A DNA stretch of 64,000 nt from Pontibacter russatus (GTDB lineage: Bacteria; Bacteroidota; Bacteroidia; Cytophagales; Hymenobacteraceae), in assembly GCF_009931655.1 (NCBI RefSeq), contig NZ_CP047984.1:372001-436000 (forward strand), written 5' to 3'. Position 1 is the first letter of the stretch. Each line of letters begins with the position of its first letter. Below are positions 44,520 through 53,510 of the stretch, piece after piece. The position numbers were made by a program, and so were the translations under genes. The notes beneath the pieces were generated by a model, which was not told where the DNA came from, ran no database searches, and was given only the letters and a program-made list of their open reading frames with translations.

Positions 44520-44981
44520 ATGGCAGCAAAAGGAGATTACCCGATCCCCAAGTTTCACTTCCGGGTGCAGTGGGGAAAAGACTTCAGGATAGGCTTTACG
44601 GAGGTAAGCGGCCTTGACTTTGAAACAGAGGTGATTGAGTACCGCGAAGGCAGCAGCAAGACCTATAACAGTTCCAAGCAGCCCGGCCGGACCAAGTACA
44701 GCAATGTTACCCTGAAGCGCGGCACCTTTGAGGGCGACTACGACTTCTATATGGAGTGGCGCAAAACCTTCTACTTCCAGGAAGGCAATCAAACGGGCTC
44801 CCGGTTCCGCCGTAACGTCGAAATCATGCTGCTCAACGAAAACCACGAGCCCATTATCACCTGGACCCTGCTGAACGCTTGGCCATCAAAGGTACAGTCC
44901 ACCGACCTGAAGGCTGATGCCAACGAGGTAGCCATCGAAACCATGGAACTGGTGCATGAAGGACTGACGATACTGACCTAA
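44520..44981 (+). CDS. eCIS inner tube protein 1 (gp19-like)
   Basis: A 153-aa T4 gp19-like tail tube protein. FHFRVQWGKDFRIGFTEVSGLDFETEVIEYREGS is the conserved N-terminal part, and NVTLKRGTFEGDYDFYMEW plus ITWTLLNAWPSKVQ are equally typical. It forms stacked hexameric rings inside the sheath. A second tube protein follows 12 bp later. Confidence 0.95.
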   Translation: MAAKGDYPIPKFHFRVQWGKDFRIGFTEVSGLDFETEVIEYREGSSKTYNSSKQPGRTKYSNVTLKRGTFEGDYDFYMEWRKTFYFQEGNQTGSRFRRNVEIMLLNENHEPIITWTLLNAWPSKVQSTDLKADANEVAIETMELVHEGLTILT

Positions 44982-44993
44982 GAGTGCGTGGCA

Positions 44994-45458
44994 ATGGCAA
45001 AGCGAAACCCTGAAAACCTGTACCAAACAGTCAACTTCCACTTTCGGGTAGGCTTCCGCTTAGGTACCGAAACATTCGACATGCGGTTTCAGTCGGTCAC
45101 CGGCTTAGATGCTACCCTGGAAACCGAAAGTATAAGAGAGGGAGGCGAAAACAGATATGAGCACGTCGTGCCCGTCCGCCGGAAATATGGCCCGCTGGTG
45201 TTAAAGCGCGGCCTGCTCTCCCCTACCGAGTCAGGCCTCACGGCATGGTTCAAGGAGGCTTTCGATGACGAGAAAGTCACTCCCATACCGGATGTTGACA
45301 TCATGCTCCTGAACGAGGAAAGCCAGCCGCTGATGTACTGGACTGTTAACAATGTCTGGCCACGGAGCTGGAAAATCGGGGAACTGAACGCCGAGCGGGG
45401 CGAGGTGCTGATTGAGACCCTCGAGCTGAACTATAACCGGTTATTGTTTCACGAATAA
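44994..45458 (+). CDS. eCIS inner tube protein 2 (gp19-like)
   Basis: A 154-aa paralogue of the first tube protein. VNFHFRVGFRLGTETFDMRFQSVTGLDATLETESIREGGENRY and PLVLKRGLLSPTESGLTAWF have the same strand order, and MYWTVNNVWPRSWKIGELNAERGEVLIETLELNYN the same C-terminal motif. In Afp and PVC, such tube paralogues form the initiating ring nearest the baseplate. Start set at the ATG 44994; an in-frame GTG lies two codons earlier. Confidence 0.93.
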   Translation: MAKRNPENLYQTVNFHFRVGFRLGTETFDMRFQSVTGLDATLETESIREGGENRYEHVVPVRRKYGPLVLKRGLLSPTESGLTAWFKEAFDDEKVTPIPDVDIMLLNEESQPLMYWTVNNVWPRSWKIGELNAERGEVLIETLELNYNRLLFHE

Positions 45459-45467
45459 TGATATATA

Positions 45468-45638
45468 ATGCCTGTTGAGATAAGAGAATTAGTCATTAAA
45501 GCAACCATAACCCAGGAAGAAGGTGCAGGTTCGACATCGGCAAGAGGAGTTGCCGGCAGCGACTCCCCTGCCGAGGAAATCATCAACACCTGTGTGGAGA
45601 AAGTGCTGGAGATACTAAAGGAAAGAAATGGCAGATAA
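45468..45638 (+). CDS. DUF5908 small eCIS protein
   Basis: A 56-aa protein starting MPVEIRELVIKATITQEE and ending VLEILKERNGR. The N-terminal [IV]E-I-R-E-L-V-I-K motif is the mark of DUF5908, a short family seen in eCIS loci of Bacteroidota. It begins 10 bp after the second tube gene and overlaps the next gene by 11 bp, so translation is probably coupled. Function unknown, perhaps a plug or adaptor between tube and baseplate. Confidence 0.86.
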   Translation: MPVEIRELVIKATITQEEGAGSTSARGVAGSDSPAEEIINTCVEKVLEILKERNGR

Positions 45639-46338
45639 GAACAAACTCGAAAAACTGCTCATCCGGTCTTTTGCCAACAGGGACTTTAATGGCGAAGACC
45701 CGGCACGGAAGTTTTTAACGCCCATCAACCCGGAATCCTTCACTAAAAACCTGAAGGTAAACGCGGACACCCGCTCGGGGCATGGCAATGAGGGCGCGGA
45801 GGTGCGTTACAAATCCACGGCGCCAGAGGAACTGCGCCTCGAGTTTATCCTGGACGGCACCAAAACCATGGAGAGCTACGGGGGCGAGAACAGCACCTAC
45901 ATCCAGAAACCGGTGAAGGAGCAGTTACAGGAATTCCTGCGTTGCGTCTACGACATGGATAAGAACATACACCGCCCCCGCTTCCTGATAGTTTTCTGGG
46001 GTTCGGAGATAGACTTCCGCTGTGTGCTGTCTAACCTCGATATCAACTACACCCTTTTCGAGCCGGATGGCAATCCGCTGCGCGTCAAGATCAACGCCAC
46101 CTTCCTGAAGCACAAGTCACGGGAAGAGCAACTGGCAGAAGCTAAACTCAGCTCTCCTGACCTGACGCATTACCGCAAGGTAAGCCAGGGCGACCGGCTT
46201 GACCTGATGGCATACCGCATCTACAACGACTCCAACTACTTTTTACAAGTGGCCAAAGCCAATGCGCTCAGCCATATCCGGAACATCGTCCCCGGAACAG
46301 AACTCTACTTTCCCCCTTTCGATAAAAATGAAGCCTGA
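45628..46338 (+). CDS. LysM-containing eCIS tube/baseplate adaptor (Pvc7/Afp7-like)
   Basis: A 236-aa protein with an N-terminal CIS tube-type domain (about 1-165, with KLLIRSF, RFLIVFWGSEIDFRCVLSNLDINYTLF) and a C-terminal LysM-like domain (about 180-230, HYRKVSQGDRLDLMAYRIYND, then PGTELYFPP). Homologues (gp53-like) connect the tube to the spike or baseplate hub. It overlaps both neighbours by short stretches: 11 bp with the DUF5908 gene, and a shared base with the spike gene. Confidence 0.9.
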   Translation: MADKNKLEKLLIRSFANRDFNGEDPARKFLTPINPESFTKNLKVNADTRSGHGNEGAEVRYKSTAPEELRLEFILDGTKTMESYGGENSTYIQKPVKEQLQEFLRCVYDMDKNIHRPRFLIVFWGSEIDFRCVLSNLDINYTLFEPDGNPLRVKINATFLKHKSREEQLAEAKLSSPDLTHYRKVSQGDRLDLMAYRIYNDSNYFLQVAKANALSHIRNIVPGTELYFPPFDKNEA

Positions 46339-48113
46339 TGGAAGAACTGTTGATCCCCAACCCCTCCCGGCATGATGTCGTCTCGTTTACCATTCTTGTC
46401 AACGGAACGGTTATAAACCCTGCCTATGAGGTGCTGGCGCTTTCTGTCACCAAAGAAATCAACCGGGTGCCATTTGCCTCCCTTGTCATCCGGGATGGCA
46501 CCGCCGCGGAACAAGACTTCGAAATCAGCAATGCGGACACTTTTGTACCGGGGAACAAACTGAAGATAAAACTTGGGCTGGACGGGGACAACACCCAGGT
46601 TTTTCAGGGCATCATCCTGAGGCACGCCGTGAAGGTGCGCGCAAACGGCAACACTGAACTCCGGATTGAGTGCCGGGACGAGGCCGTGAAAATGACGATC
46701 GGGCGACGAAACCACTACTATGAGAACCTGACTGACAGTGAGCTGTTCGATGAGTTGATCGGCCGTTACAAAGGGCTGAAGAGCGCTCCTGCTGCAACCT
46801 CCCCCACATATAAGGAAATAGTGCAGCACCACGTGACCGACTGGGATTTTATGCTGCTGCGTGCGGAAGCCAACGGCATGCTGGTGCAAGTGGAAGACGG
46901 CACCGTCAAGATAGCAAAACCCGACACCACTGTCAGCCCGGTGCTGCAGGTAACCTATGGTTCCTCCATTTTAGAATTCGAGGCAGAGATAAACGCCCAA
47001 ACGCAGTTAAAATCCGTGAAGGCATCCTCCTGGGATCACAGCAATCAGCAGCTCTTCGATGCGGACACTTCAGAGGCGGCAACTTTTCAGGAGAGCGGCA
47101 ACATAGAAGGAAGCGAACTGGCAAATGCCGTAAGCCCCGACTTCTTTGAACTCCACCATAGCGGTTTTCTGCAGGAGCAGGAACTCCAGAACTGGGTGGA
47201 TGGCATGATGCTTCGGAGCCGCCTCTCTAAAATAAGGGGCCGGGCAAAGGTCACTGGTTTCGCAGGCATCAGACCAGGAGACATGGTAAAACTGGCCGGC
47301 GTGGGCGACCGCTTTAACGGAAAGGCTTTTGTAACAGCCGTGCGGCATGACGTAGGCAACGGCACCTGGGATACCCATATACAATTCGGGCTGGATCCGG
47401 AACGCTATGGCCGCCTGCACCCCGACACAAACGACCTGCTGAGCGCCGGACTGATGGGCGCTGTTCATGGCCTCCAGATCGGGAAAGTGGTGCAGCTGGA
47501 AAATGACCCTGCCGGAGAGGACAGAATTCTGGTGAGAGTCCCGGTGATAGATAGAAATGGCCCCGGCATCTGGACGAGAGTCGCCAGCCTGGATGCGGGG
47601 GCCAACAGAGGGGCCTTCTTCCGGCCGGAAATAAACGATGAAGTTGTGGTGGGCTTTCTCGACGATGATCCACGGCATGCAGTGGTGTTGGGCATGCTCC
47701 ACAGCAGCAACAGCCCCGCACCTATCGCGGCACAGGATGTGAACCATGAGAAAGGATTTACCACCCGCAGCGGCATGCACCTCCAGTTTAACGACGATAC
47801 AAAGACCATTGCCATCGATACGCCCGCCGGAAACAGTGTGAGGCTGGATGAACAGGGACGCAAGATTGAAATAGCAGATCAGAACGGGAACAAGGTAACG
47901 CTGGATACCACTGGTATCAAACTGGAAAGCCCCCTGAATATAGAACTGAAGGCTGGCGTAAACCTAACCTTATCGGCCGGAGCTTCCCTTACTATCGGGG
48001 GCACCAGCCTGTCTGTAAAGGCAGATGGGAATGTGGGAATAGAAGGCGCTTTTACAAAGCTCTCAGCCCAGGGAATAACAGAGATCAGCGGGTCTTTGGT
48101 AAAAATAAATTGA
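46338..48113 (+). CDS. VgrG-like spike protein (Pvc8/Afp8-like)
   Basis: A 591-aa trimeric spike. The N-terminal gp27-like part (about 1-350) includes FTILVNGTVINPAYEVLALSV and an FFELHHSGFLQEQELQNWVDGMM segment. A gp5-like OB fold follows (about 375-460, GLQIGKVVQLENDPAGEDRILVRVPVID, with ARG/WTR-type trimer strands), then a C-terminal beta-helix (about 485-591) with short repeated strands ending SGSLVKIN. It sits below the tube and is tipped by the PAAR protein encoded directly downstream. Confidence 0.94.
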   Translation: MEELLIPNPSRHDVVSFTILVNGTVINPAYEVLALSVTKEINRVPFASLVIRDGTAAEQDFEISNADTFVPGNKLKIKLGLDGDNTQVFQGIILRHAVKVRANGNTELRIECRDEAVKMTIGRRNHYYENLTDSELFDELIGRYKGLKSAPAATSPTYKEIVQHHVTDWDFMLLRAEANGMLVQVEDGTVKIAKPDTTVSPVLQVTYGSSILEFEAEINAQTQLKSVKASSWDHSNQQLFDADTSEAATFQESGNIEGSELANAVSPDFFELHHSGFLQEQELQNWVDGMMLRSRLSKIRGRAKVTGFAGIRPGDMVKLAGVGDRFNGKAFVTAVRHDVGNGTWDTHIQFGLDPERYGRLHPDTNDLLSAGLMGAVHGLQIGKVVQLENDPAGEDRILVRVPVIDRNGPGIWTRVASLDAGANRGAFFRPEINDEVVVGFLDDDPRHAVVLGMLHSSNSPAPIAAQDVNHEKGFTTRSGMHLQFNDDTKTIAIDTPAGNSVRLDEQGRKIEIADQNGNKVTLDTTGIKLESPLNIELKAGVNLTLSAGASLTIGGTSLSVKADGNVGIEGAFTKLSAQGITEISGSLVKIN

Positions 48114-48130
48114 GAATCATATATAACCTT

Positions 48131-48421
48131 ATGCCCGCAGCAGCCCGACTCAGCGATATGCATACCTGCCCTCTTTTCAGCGGACCGGTGCCACATGTGG
48201 GGGGGCCTGTAACAGGTCCATGCGTGCCTACGGTGCTGATAGGAGGTATGCCTGCGGCTGTAGTGGGAGACCTGCTGGTATGCACAGGGCCGCCGGACAC
48301 CATCGTGAAAGGGTCTGCCACTGTCTTGATTGGTGGGCGCCCCGCAGCCCGGCAGGGTGACCTTACTGCACACGGTGGAGTGTTGGTGGCAGGCTTTCCC
48401 ACCGTGCAGATTGGCGGCTGA
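48131..48421 (+). CDS. PAAR-domain spike tip protein
   Basis: A 96-aa PAAR protein with the usual motif residues: LSDMHTCPLFSG, a GGP repeat, and a VTGPCVPTVLIGGMPAAVVGD-type series followed by a second PTVQIGG. His and Cys residues (His11, Cys13, Cys52 and the His in LTAHGG) should bind the central metal. It caps the VgrG-like spike, 17 bp downstream of it. The start at 48131 fits family length. Confidence 0.93.
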   Translation: MPAAARLSDMHTCPLFSGPVPHVGGPVTGPCVPTVLIGGMPAAVVGDLLVCTGPPDTIVKGSATVLIGGRPAARQGDLTAHGGVLVAGFPTVQIGG

Positions 48422-48443
48422 TAACTATATAAACAGGAAAACC

Positions 48444-48869
48444 ATGAATCAGCAATTCAAATCATTTCTGGGTACCGGATGGGCCTTTCCACCCACCTTC
48501 AACCGGAGCACGGGCGCTGTGGAACTTGTGCGCGACGTAGAGGACATAGAACAAAGCCTCAACATTCTGCTTTCCACGAGCCTGGGCGAGCGGGTGATGC
48601 AACCGGAATATGGCTGCAACCTCGCGGACTATCTATTTGAGTCGCTGAGCAGCGGCGTGATCGGGTATATCAAAGACCGTGTTAAAAACGCCATCCTGTA
48701 TTATGAGCCGCGCATCGTGGCTGAAAAGATAGACGTCACCTCAGACGCCTCTACAGACCTGCTGGAAGGCCACTTCACCATCACCATCGAATACACGATT
48801 CCCGGCACCAATTCAAGGTTCAATTATGTATATGACTACTACAAAAATGAAGCGCTCAAGCCGATATAG
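48444..48869 (+). CDS. gp25-like baseplate wedge protein
   Basis: A 141-aa GPW/gp25 family protein. SLNILLSTSLGERVMQPEYGCNLADYLFE is the family core with the conserved E-R-x-M-x-P-x-x-G. It forms the baseplate wedge that starts sheath assembly. A longer frame begins within the PAAR gene, but the ATG at 48444 matches the family start. Next comes the large baseplate gene, 47 bp later. Confidence 0.94.
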   Translation: MNQQFKSFLGTGWAFPPTFNRSTGAVELVRDVEDIEQSLNILLSTSLGERVMQPEYGCNLADYLFESLSSGVIGYIKDRVKNAILYYEPRIVAEKIDVTSDASTDLLEGHFTITIEYTIPGTNSRFNYVYDYYKNEALKPI

Positions 48870-48916
48870 ACAGGATATATTTCCGCTGTGATGTGATATA
48901 GTTTAATACCAGAGCC

Positions 48917-51900
48917 ATGATAGAGGATTGCAAAGAACTGACACATCCTTTTCAGAACGACCCCGGAGTAAGCCAGCGCCAACGGATGATGGACGATCTG
49001 TTGTCGGGACCTGCACAGGTAGATGGCCGAACCCTGGCCGACCTGCTGGATTACTTCGCGCAGCTTTCCCGTCATGTCAACTTCTACGATTCCGATTTGT
49101 CGGTCAGCGACTGGCAACCGTTCTTTCAGAAGAGCATTCCTTTCTCGCTGGCAGCCATAAGTAAGTACAAGCAGGACACAGTAACCGAAAAGCTGGCGGC
49201 TTACCGAAGACTCTTCCAAAAGGCCCCTGCCCCTGCGGGCCTGCAGCTACTGGTACACTACGTTTTCCACCGCCTCCTGAACAGCATCAATACCTGGCAC
49301 CAACAGGTACAGGGAAGCGGGTTGCCGGTAACCTTTGCGCTTGAGAACCTGATCAAGGACAAACTGCGCTATCCCGCCAAGGCATTCATCACCTATGCCA
49401 ACGCAGCCGTCAAGTGGTACTGCATCAAACCCCTGAACTGGCAACCCTTAGCCGCGAACGAAGTGTGGGGGCTTGATGTGGCGGATTTGTATACGTCAGA
49501 TGCAAGTTTCAGAAGCAGGGGAAACACCAGCAGGGAAAAGATAACGGCGCTCTATCAGTTGGTATATGAGCTTGTGCCTGCCTTCCTGGATGTCATCCGC
49601 GTGGTTGCCGGTGCCGCCGCCCTGAGTATCGAGCAAAGCCTGCTGCCCCTCAAAGAAGAGCTCCGCCAGAACCACCCGCCGCACCTGGCACTTCTATTCT
49701 CTTTCCTGAAGCTGTTCCGGTATCTGCAGGACGACCTGAACACCTTCACCAAAAAGCACCTCGACTTCTTTTACAAGCAGGTGCTGCAGCTGAAGCCGCA
49801 GGAGGCCACCCCCGATAAAGCGTTCCTGATCTTCGATATACAAAAACAACTGAATAACTACCTGCTGCAAAAAGGCTTGTTGGTAAAAGACGGGAAAGAC
49901 AATAACAAGGCAGAGCTCTTCTTTGCGCTGGATGATGAGATAGTAGTGAACAAAACGCAGGTCGCTGAGAAGCTGACGCTTTTTCTCCACAACCAAACAG
50001 CCTACAAAACCACTTATTTGGAGGGGGTATATATGGCCCCCGACGCTGGCAAGGCCGACGGATTGGAAAAAGACTTTGATGACGCCGGCACCAGCAGCTT
50101 CGCTACACTGGGAGCCAAAGACAGCAAATACGTCGATCCAGAAAGCAAATACATCAAACCACATCCGAATGCCCGCCTGGGTTTCATACTGGCCTCGCCG
50201 GTTTTACTTCTGAACGAGGGGAAAAGAACCATCACCATAACACTGGCATGTGAGCTAAACCAAAACATATGCGCAGATTTAAGCATGAGCGAAGACGCCT
50301 CTTCTTCCTGCTGCGAAGATGAGCTTGTTATATCCGCTGCACCGGCGGAAGCGGAGAACAATTACCCGGCATTTGCTCCTGCACAGGACTTTTATGAGAA
50401 AGTTGCCACAACTTTTAATACCCGCTATTACTACATCAGCCAGGAACTGATTAGCAAAGCGAAGAAAAAGGGCATTGGCGCGGCCCTTACGGATAGGCTG
50501 CTTCAATTAATTTCCTTCAAAAGGAAATTATGCTACTGCGAGACGGAGGAGCTAGGATATGAACGCATTATCCCGGCCACCGGCACCACGGAAGATCCCG
50601 GCTTTGAAGATATCTTCAGCGAAGCAGAGAGAGTTATGCTTGCTGATTTTTTTAAGCCCCGGAGGGCGCTGCATGTCCTGTTCAGCGGAGAAAAAGAATG
50701 GCTGGAACCGAGCAGCCTAAGCAAGATCACCCTTTCGCCAGCAGCCCTGCCCCTCAGCCATCAATTTAAAATTACCATTGAGGCGGTGCTGGAGCCGGAT
50801 AAACCTGCTGTCACGTTCTATGACAAGGACAAACTGAAAGAGGATTTTAACACCGCTTTGCCGCTCGTAAAAATCGAGCTCGACGATAAAATCAAACTGT
50901 GGCAGGAGATCTCCTCCCAACCCGCCACTTGCTGCCTTGAGAAGGAACTCCAGGAAGAAAACCTGCCGGTATCGCTTTACCACTTTTTCAGGAATGTCAC
51001 CGTCAAAGACAGCGATCTGCATCAGACAAGCATTGCGGTACAGGTCTGTGAGTTCAAAAATATTGTAGTGCAGAACGACGAGAGCCTGCAGGATGTGAAT
51101 GCTCCTATATACCCGTTTGGCACACGGCCTTCCATCCCCGATTTTGATGTGGTCAACCCCGTTGACCCACCCCTTGCAAACCCAAACCTTATTGGCCCCA
51201 GTTTTTATATCGGTTCAAATGAAGTGTTTTGTAAAAAATGGGGTGCCATCAGGATAAACATCAACTGGAAGGACAAGCCTTCTGACTTCCGGGACTACTA
51301 CAAGGCATATGTCATTGAAGATGTAGCAGCACAGGTCTTTGGGTTAGATCAGAATGAGTTCAAGATAAGGCTCTCGGTCCTTCAAAACAAAAACTGGTCA
51401 GCAGAAGCCGCTGACCGGAAGCTTTTCGATATGACTCCCCCTGCGCCGCTGCCTCCCCTTTTTCCCGGCGGACCCGTGCTCTGTGAGTATGGCGACAAGT
51501 ATGAGCAAAGTATAGTACTGGACGCAACGGCTTTTCCAGCCCAGGACTTTTGCATTAGCCCAAACCAGGGCAATGCCCTGGATGTGCAAACCCGCAATGG
51601 GTTCCTGAAGATGAACCTGCGGAACCAGGACTTTCTGCACAAGGATTATGCTTTTGTGCTGGCCAGGCAGATGATGGCCTTGGGGAGATACCCGGATGCG
51701 ATACTGGAAGGTGCCGTTTACAAGAAAGAAGGTGACACGGTATTGGTCTTCAGAAGCCTGGGAAAAACAATTGTAGAGCTGAAAGACGATATTTTCAGCA
51801 CAAAAGATTCAGCAGACCTGTTAAAAAGCAAAATAGATGATCTGAACACCACCTTCGATGCCGCCATCGACTTTCCCCCACCCTTGTCCACCATCAATAA

Positions 51901-53488
51901 TGCAGAAAGGGATTCCCTTATACCCTTAGTCCATGACAGCAAGTCGCTCTCGGACGACACGCGCCAGCAAGCGGCTGACACCAAAGACAAGCTGTCGGAC
52001 CTGCAGTCTGTGCTCGATATATTCGACATTTTTACTGGTGAGATTGTAAAGCCGCTAACCGTATTAATCCCTAACGAACCCTGGACGCCCGTGATCAGGG
52101 AAATATCGATCGACTATACCGCGACCGCTACGATCACTGACATCGAGCTCATCCATTTATATCCCTTTGCAGGAACCTTTATGCCTGAAGAGTTGGAGTT
52201 GCAGCCCACGCTCTTACCCACTTTCTGCGACGAGGGGACACTGTTGCTGGGCCTGCGGCACCTGGTGCCGGGCAGCAACGTGAACATTCTTTTCCAGATG
52301 GCCGAAGCCACGGCAGACTCCGAGTCGGGAAGAGAGGAAGTGGGCTGGGCCTATCTCGACAACAACCAGTGGAAGGCGCTGCGCCCCGGCTTTGAGGTGC
52401 TGGAAGACGGCACCAACGACCTCACGACCTCGGGTATCGTAAAGCTTGCGCTGCCCGCCAACATCACCAGCGACAACACCATCCTCCCCAAAGGCCTGCA
52501 TTGGATAAAAGCGGCTGCTCCAAAAAACAGCCGCTCTGTCAGCGAAACTATAGGTATACACACGCAGGCCATACAAGTCACTTTCGCAAAGGAAGCGGCC
52601 AATGATCCTCTCAGGTTGGAGCAGGCGCTGCCCGCTGGATCCATTGCAAAACTGAAAGAGGCTGACGTGGCCATTAAAAAAGTGGAGCAGCCCTACAACT
52701 CCTTCGGTGGCCGCGTGCCAGAGGCAGAAGGGCACTTTTATGTCAGGGTAAGCGAGCTGCTGCGGCATAAAGGGAGGGCCATTCAGAAATTCGACTATGA
52801 ACGCCTTGCACTGGAAGCGTTCCCGCAACTGTACAAGGTGAAGTGCATCAACCACAGCTTTGCCTTAGATGCCCATATATACTTCAATGATTTCCCGGTG
52901 GCGCCAGGCTACGTGTTGCTGGCGGTAATCCCGGACCTCAACCGGATCAAGGCTGCGCAAAGTTTTGAACCCCGGGTGCCCGTGAGCCTGCTGGAAAGTA
53001 TCGAAGCGTACCTGCGTCAGCGCACCTCACCTTTTGTGCGCCTGCGGGTCATGAACCCGCGGTATGAGCGGGTTCATTTTTGCCTGAAGGTAAAGCTGTA
53101 CCAGGGCAGAGATCAGAACTTCTACAAGGAAAAGCTGAAGCAGGATGTGCGGGAGTTTCTGGCTCCCTGGGCAATCGGACAGTATGACAAGCTCACCTTC
53201 GGACAATGCCTGTACAACTCCGACATCATCCGCTTCCTGGAAACCCGTGATTACCTGGATTATGTGCTGGAACTTCTCTACTGGCATGAATCGGAGCCGC
53301 AACCAGGTAAAAGTGCTGCGGAGTGCGTGGCCCCGCTGCTGCAGCCGGTTTGCCCCAGAACGCCGCGCTCCATCCTGATTGCCGGCGATATAGATGTTTG
53401 CATCCAACAGAAGGACTGTGATGAGTGGCAGCAGCGTGAGCCCTGTGACCATACCAAAGTGCTGCTCGCAGATTATTGCAAAAAGTAA
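48917..53488 (+). CDS. large baseplate J/gp6-like protein (Pvc11/Afp11-like)
   Basis: A 1523-aa baseplate protein. The last 250 residues (about 1280-1500) have the baseplate J/gp6-like pattern: GRAIQKFDYERLALEAFPQLYKVKCI, an AYLRQRTSPFVRLRVMNPRYERV segment, then TFGQCLYNSDIIRFLETRDYLDYV. The first 1250 residues contain helical and beta regions without motifs that I know, plus a coiled-coil-like stretch around 960-1035. Such proteins form the wedge ring with the next gene product. The start follows a 47-bp gap. Length exceeds the PVC/Afp counterparts. Confidence 0.85.
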   Translation: MIEDCKELTHPFQNDPGVSQRQRMMDDLLSGPAQVDGRTLADLLDYFAQLSRHVNFYDSDLSVSDWQPFFQKSIPFSLAAISKYKQDTVTEKLAAYRRLFQKAPAPAGLQLLVHYVFHRLLNSINTWHQQVQGSGLPVTFALENLIKDKLRYPAKAFITYANAAVKWYCIKPLNWQPLAANEVWGLDVADLYTSDASFRSRGNTSREKITALYQLVYELVPAFLDVIRVVAGAAALSIEQSLLPLKEELRQNHPPHLALLFSFLKLFRYLQDDLNTFTKKHLDFFYKQVLQLKPQEATPDKAFLIFDIQKQLNNYLLQKGLLVKDGKDNNKAELFFALDDEIVVNKTQVAEKLTLFLHNQTAYKTTYLEGVYMAPDAGKADGLEKDFDDAGTSSFATLGAKDSKYVDPESKYIKPHPNARLGFILASPVLLLNEGKRTITITLACELNQNICADLSMSEDASSSCCEDELVISAAPAEAENNYPAFAPAQDFYEKVATTFNTRYYYISQELISKAKKKGIGAALTDRLLQLISFKRKLCYCETEELGYERIIPATGTTEDPGFEDIFSEAERVMLADFFKPRRALHVLFSGEKEWLEPSSLSKITLSPAALPLSHQFKITIEAVLEPDKPAVTFYDKDKLKEDFNTALPLVKIELDDKIKLWQEISSQPATCCLEKELQEENLPVSLYHFFRNVTVKDSDLHQTSIAVQVCEFKNIVVQNDESLQDVNAPIYPFGTRPSIPDFDVVNPVDPPLANPNLIGPSFYIGSNEVFCKKWGAIRININWKDKPSDFRDYYKAYVIEDVAAQVFGLDQNEFKIRLSVLQNKNWSAEAADRKLFDMTPPAPLPPLFPGGPVLCEYGDKYEQSIVLDATAFPAQDFCISPNQGNALDVQTRNGFLKMNLRNQDFLHKDYAFVLARQMMALGRYPDAILEGAVYKKEGDTVLVFRSLGKTIVELKDDIFSTKDSADLLKSKIDDLNTTFDAAIDFPPPLSTINNAERDSLIPLVHDSKSLSDDTRQQAADTKDKLSDLQSVLDIFDIFTGEIVKPLTVLIPNEPWTPVIREISIDYTATATITDIELIHLYPFAGTFMPEELELQPTLLPTFCDEGTLLLGLRHLVPGSNVNILFQMAEATADSESGREEVGWAYLDNNQWKALRPGFEVLEDGTNDLTTSGIVKLALPANITSDNTILPKGLHWIKAAAPKNSRSVSETIGIHTQAIQVTFAKEAANDPLRLEQALPAGSIAKLKEADVAIKKVEQPYNSFGGRVPEAEGHFYVRVSELLRHKGRAIQKFDYERLALEAFPQLYKVKCINHSFALDAHIYFNDFPVAPGYVLLAVIPDLNRIKAAQSFEPRVPVSLLESIEAYLRQRTSPFVRLRVMNPRYERVHFCLKVKLYQGRDQNFYKEKLKQDVREFLAPWAIGQYDKLTFGQCLYNSDIIRFLETRDYLDYVLELLYWHESEPQPGKSAAECVAPLLQPVCPRTPRSILIAGDIDVCIQQKDCDEWQQREPCDHTKVLLADYCKK

Positions 53489-53510
53489 GGCTTAATCAGA
53501 AGCAATACAA

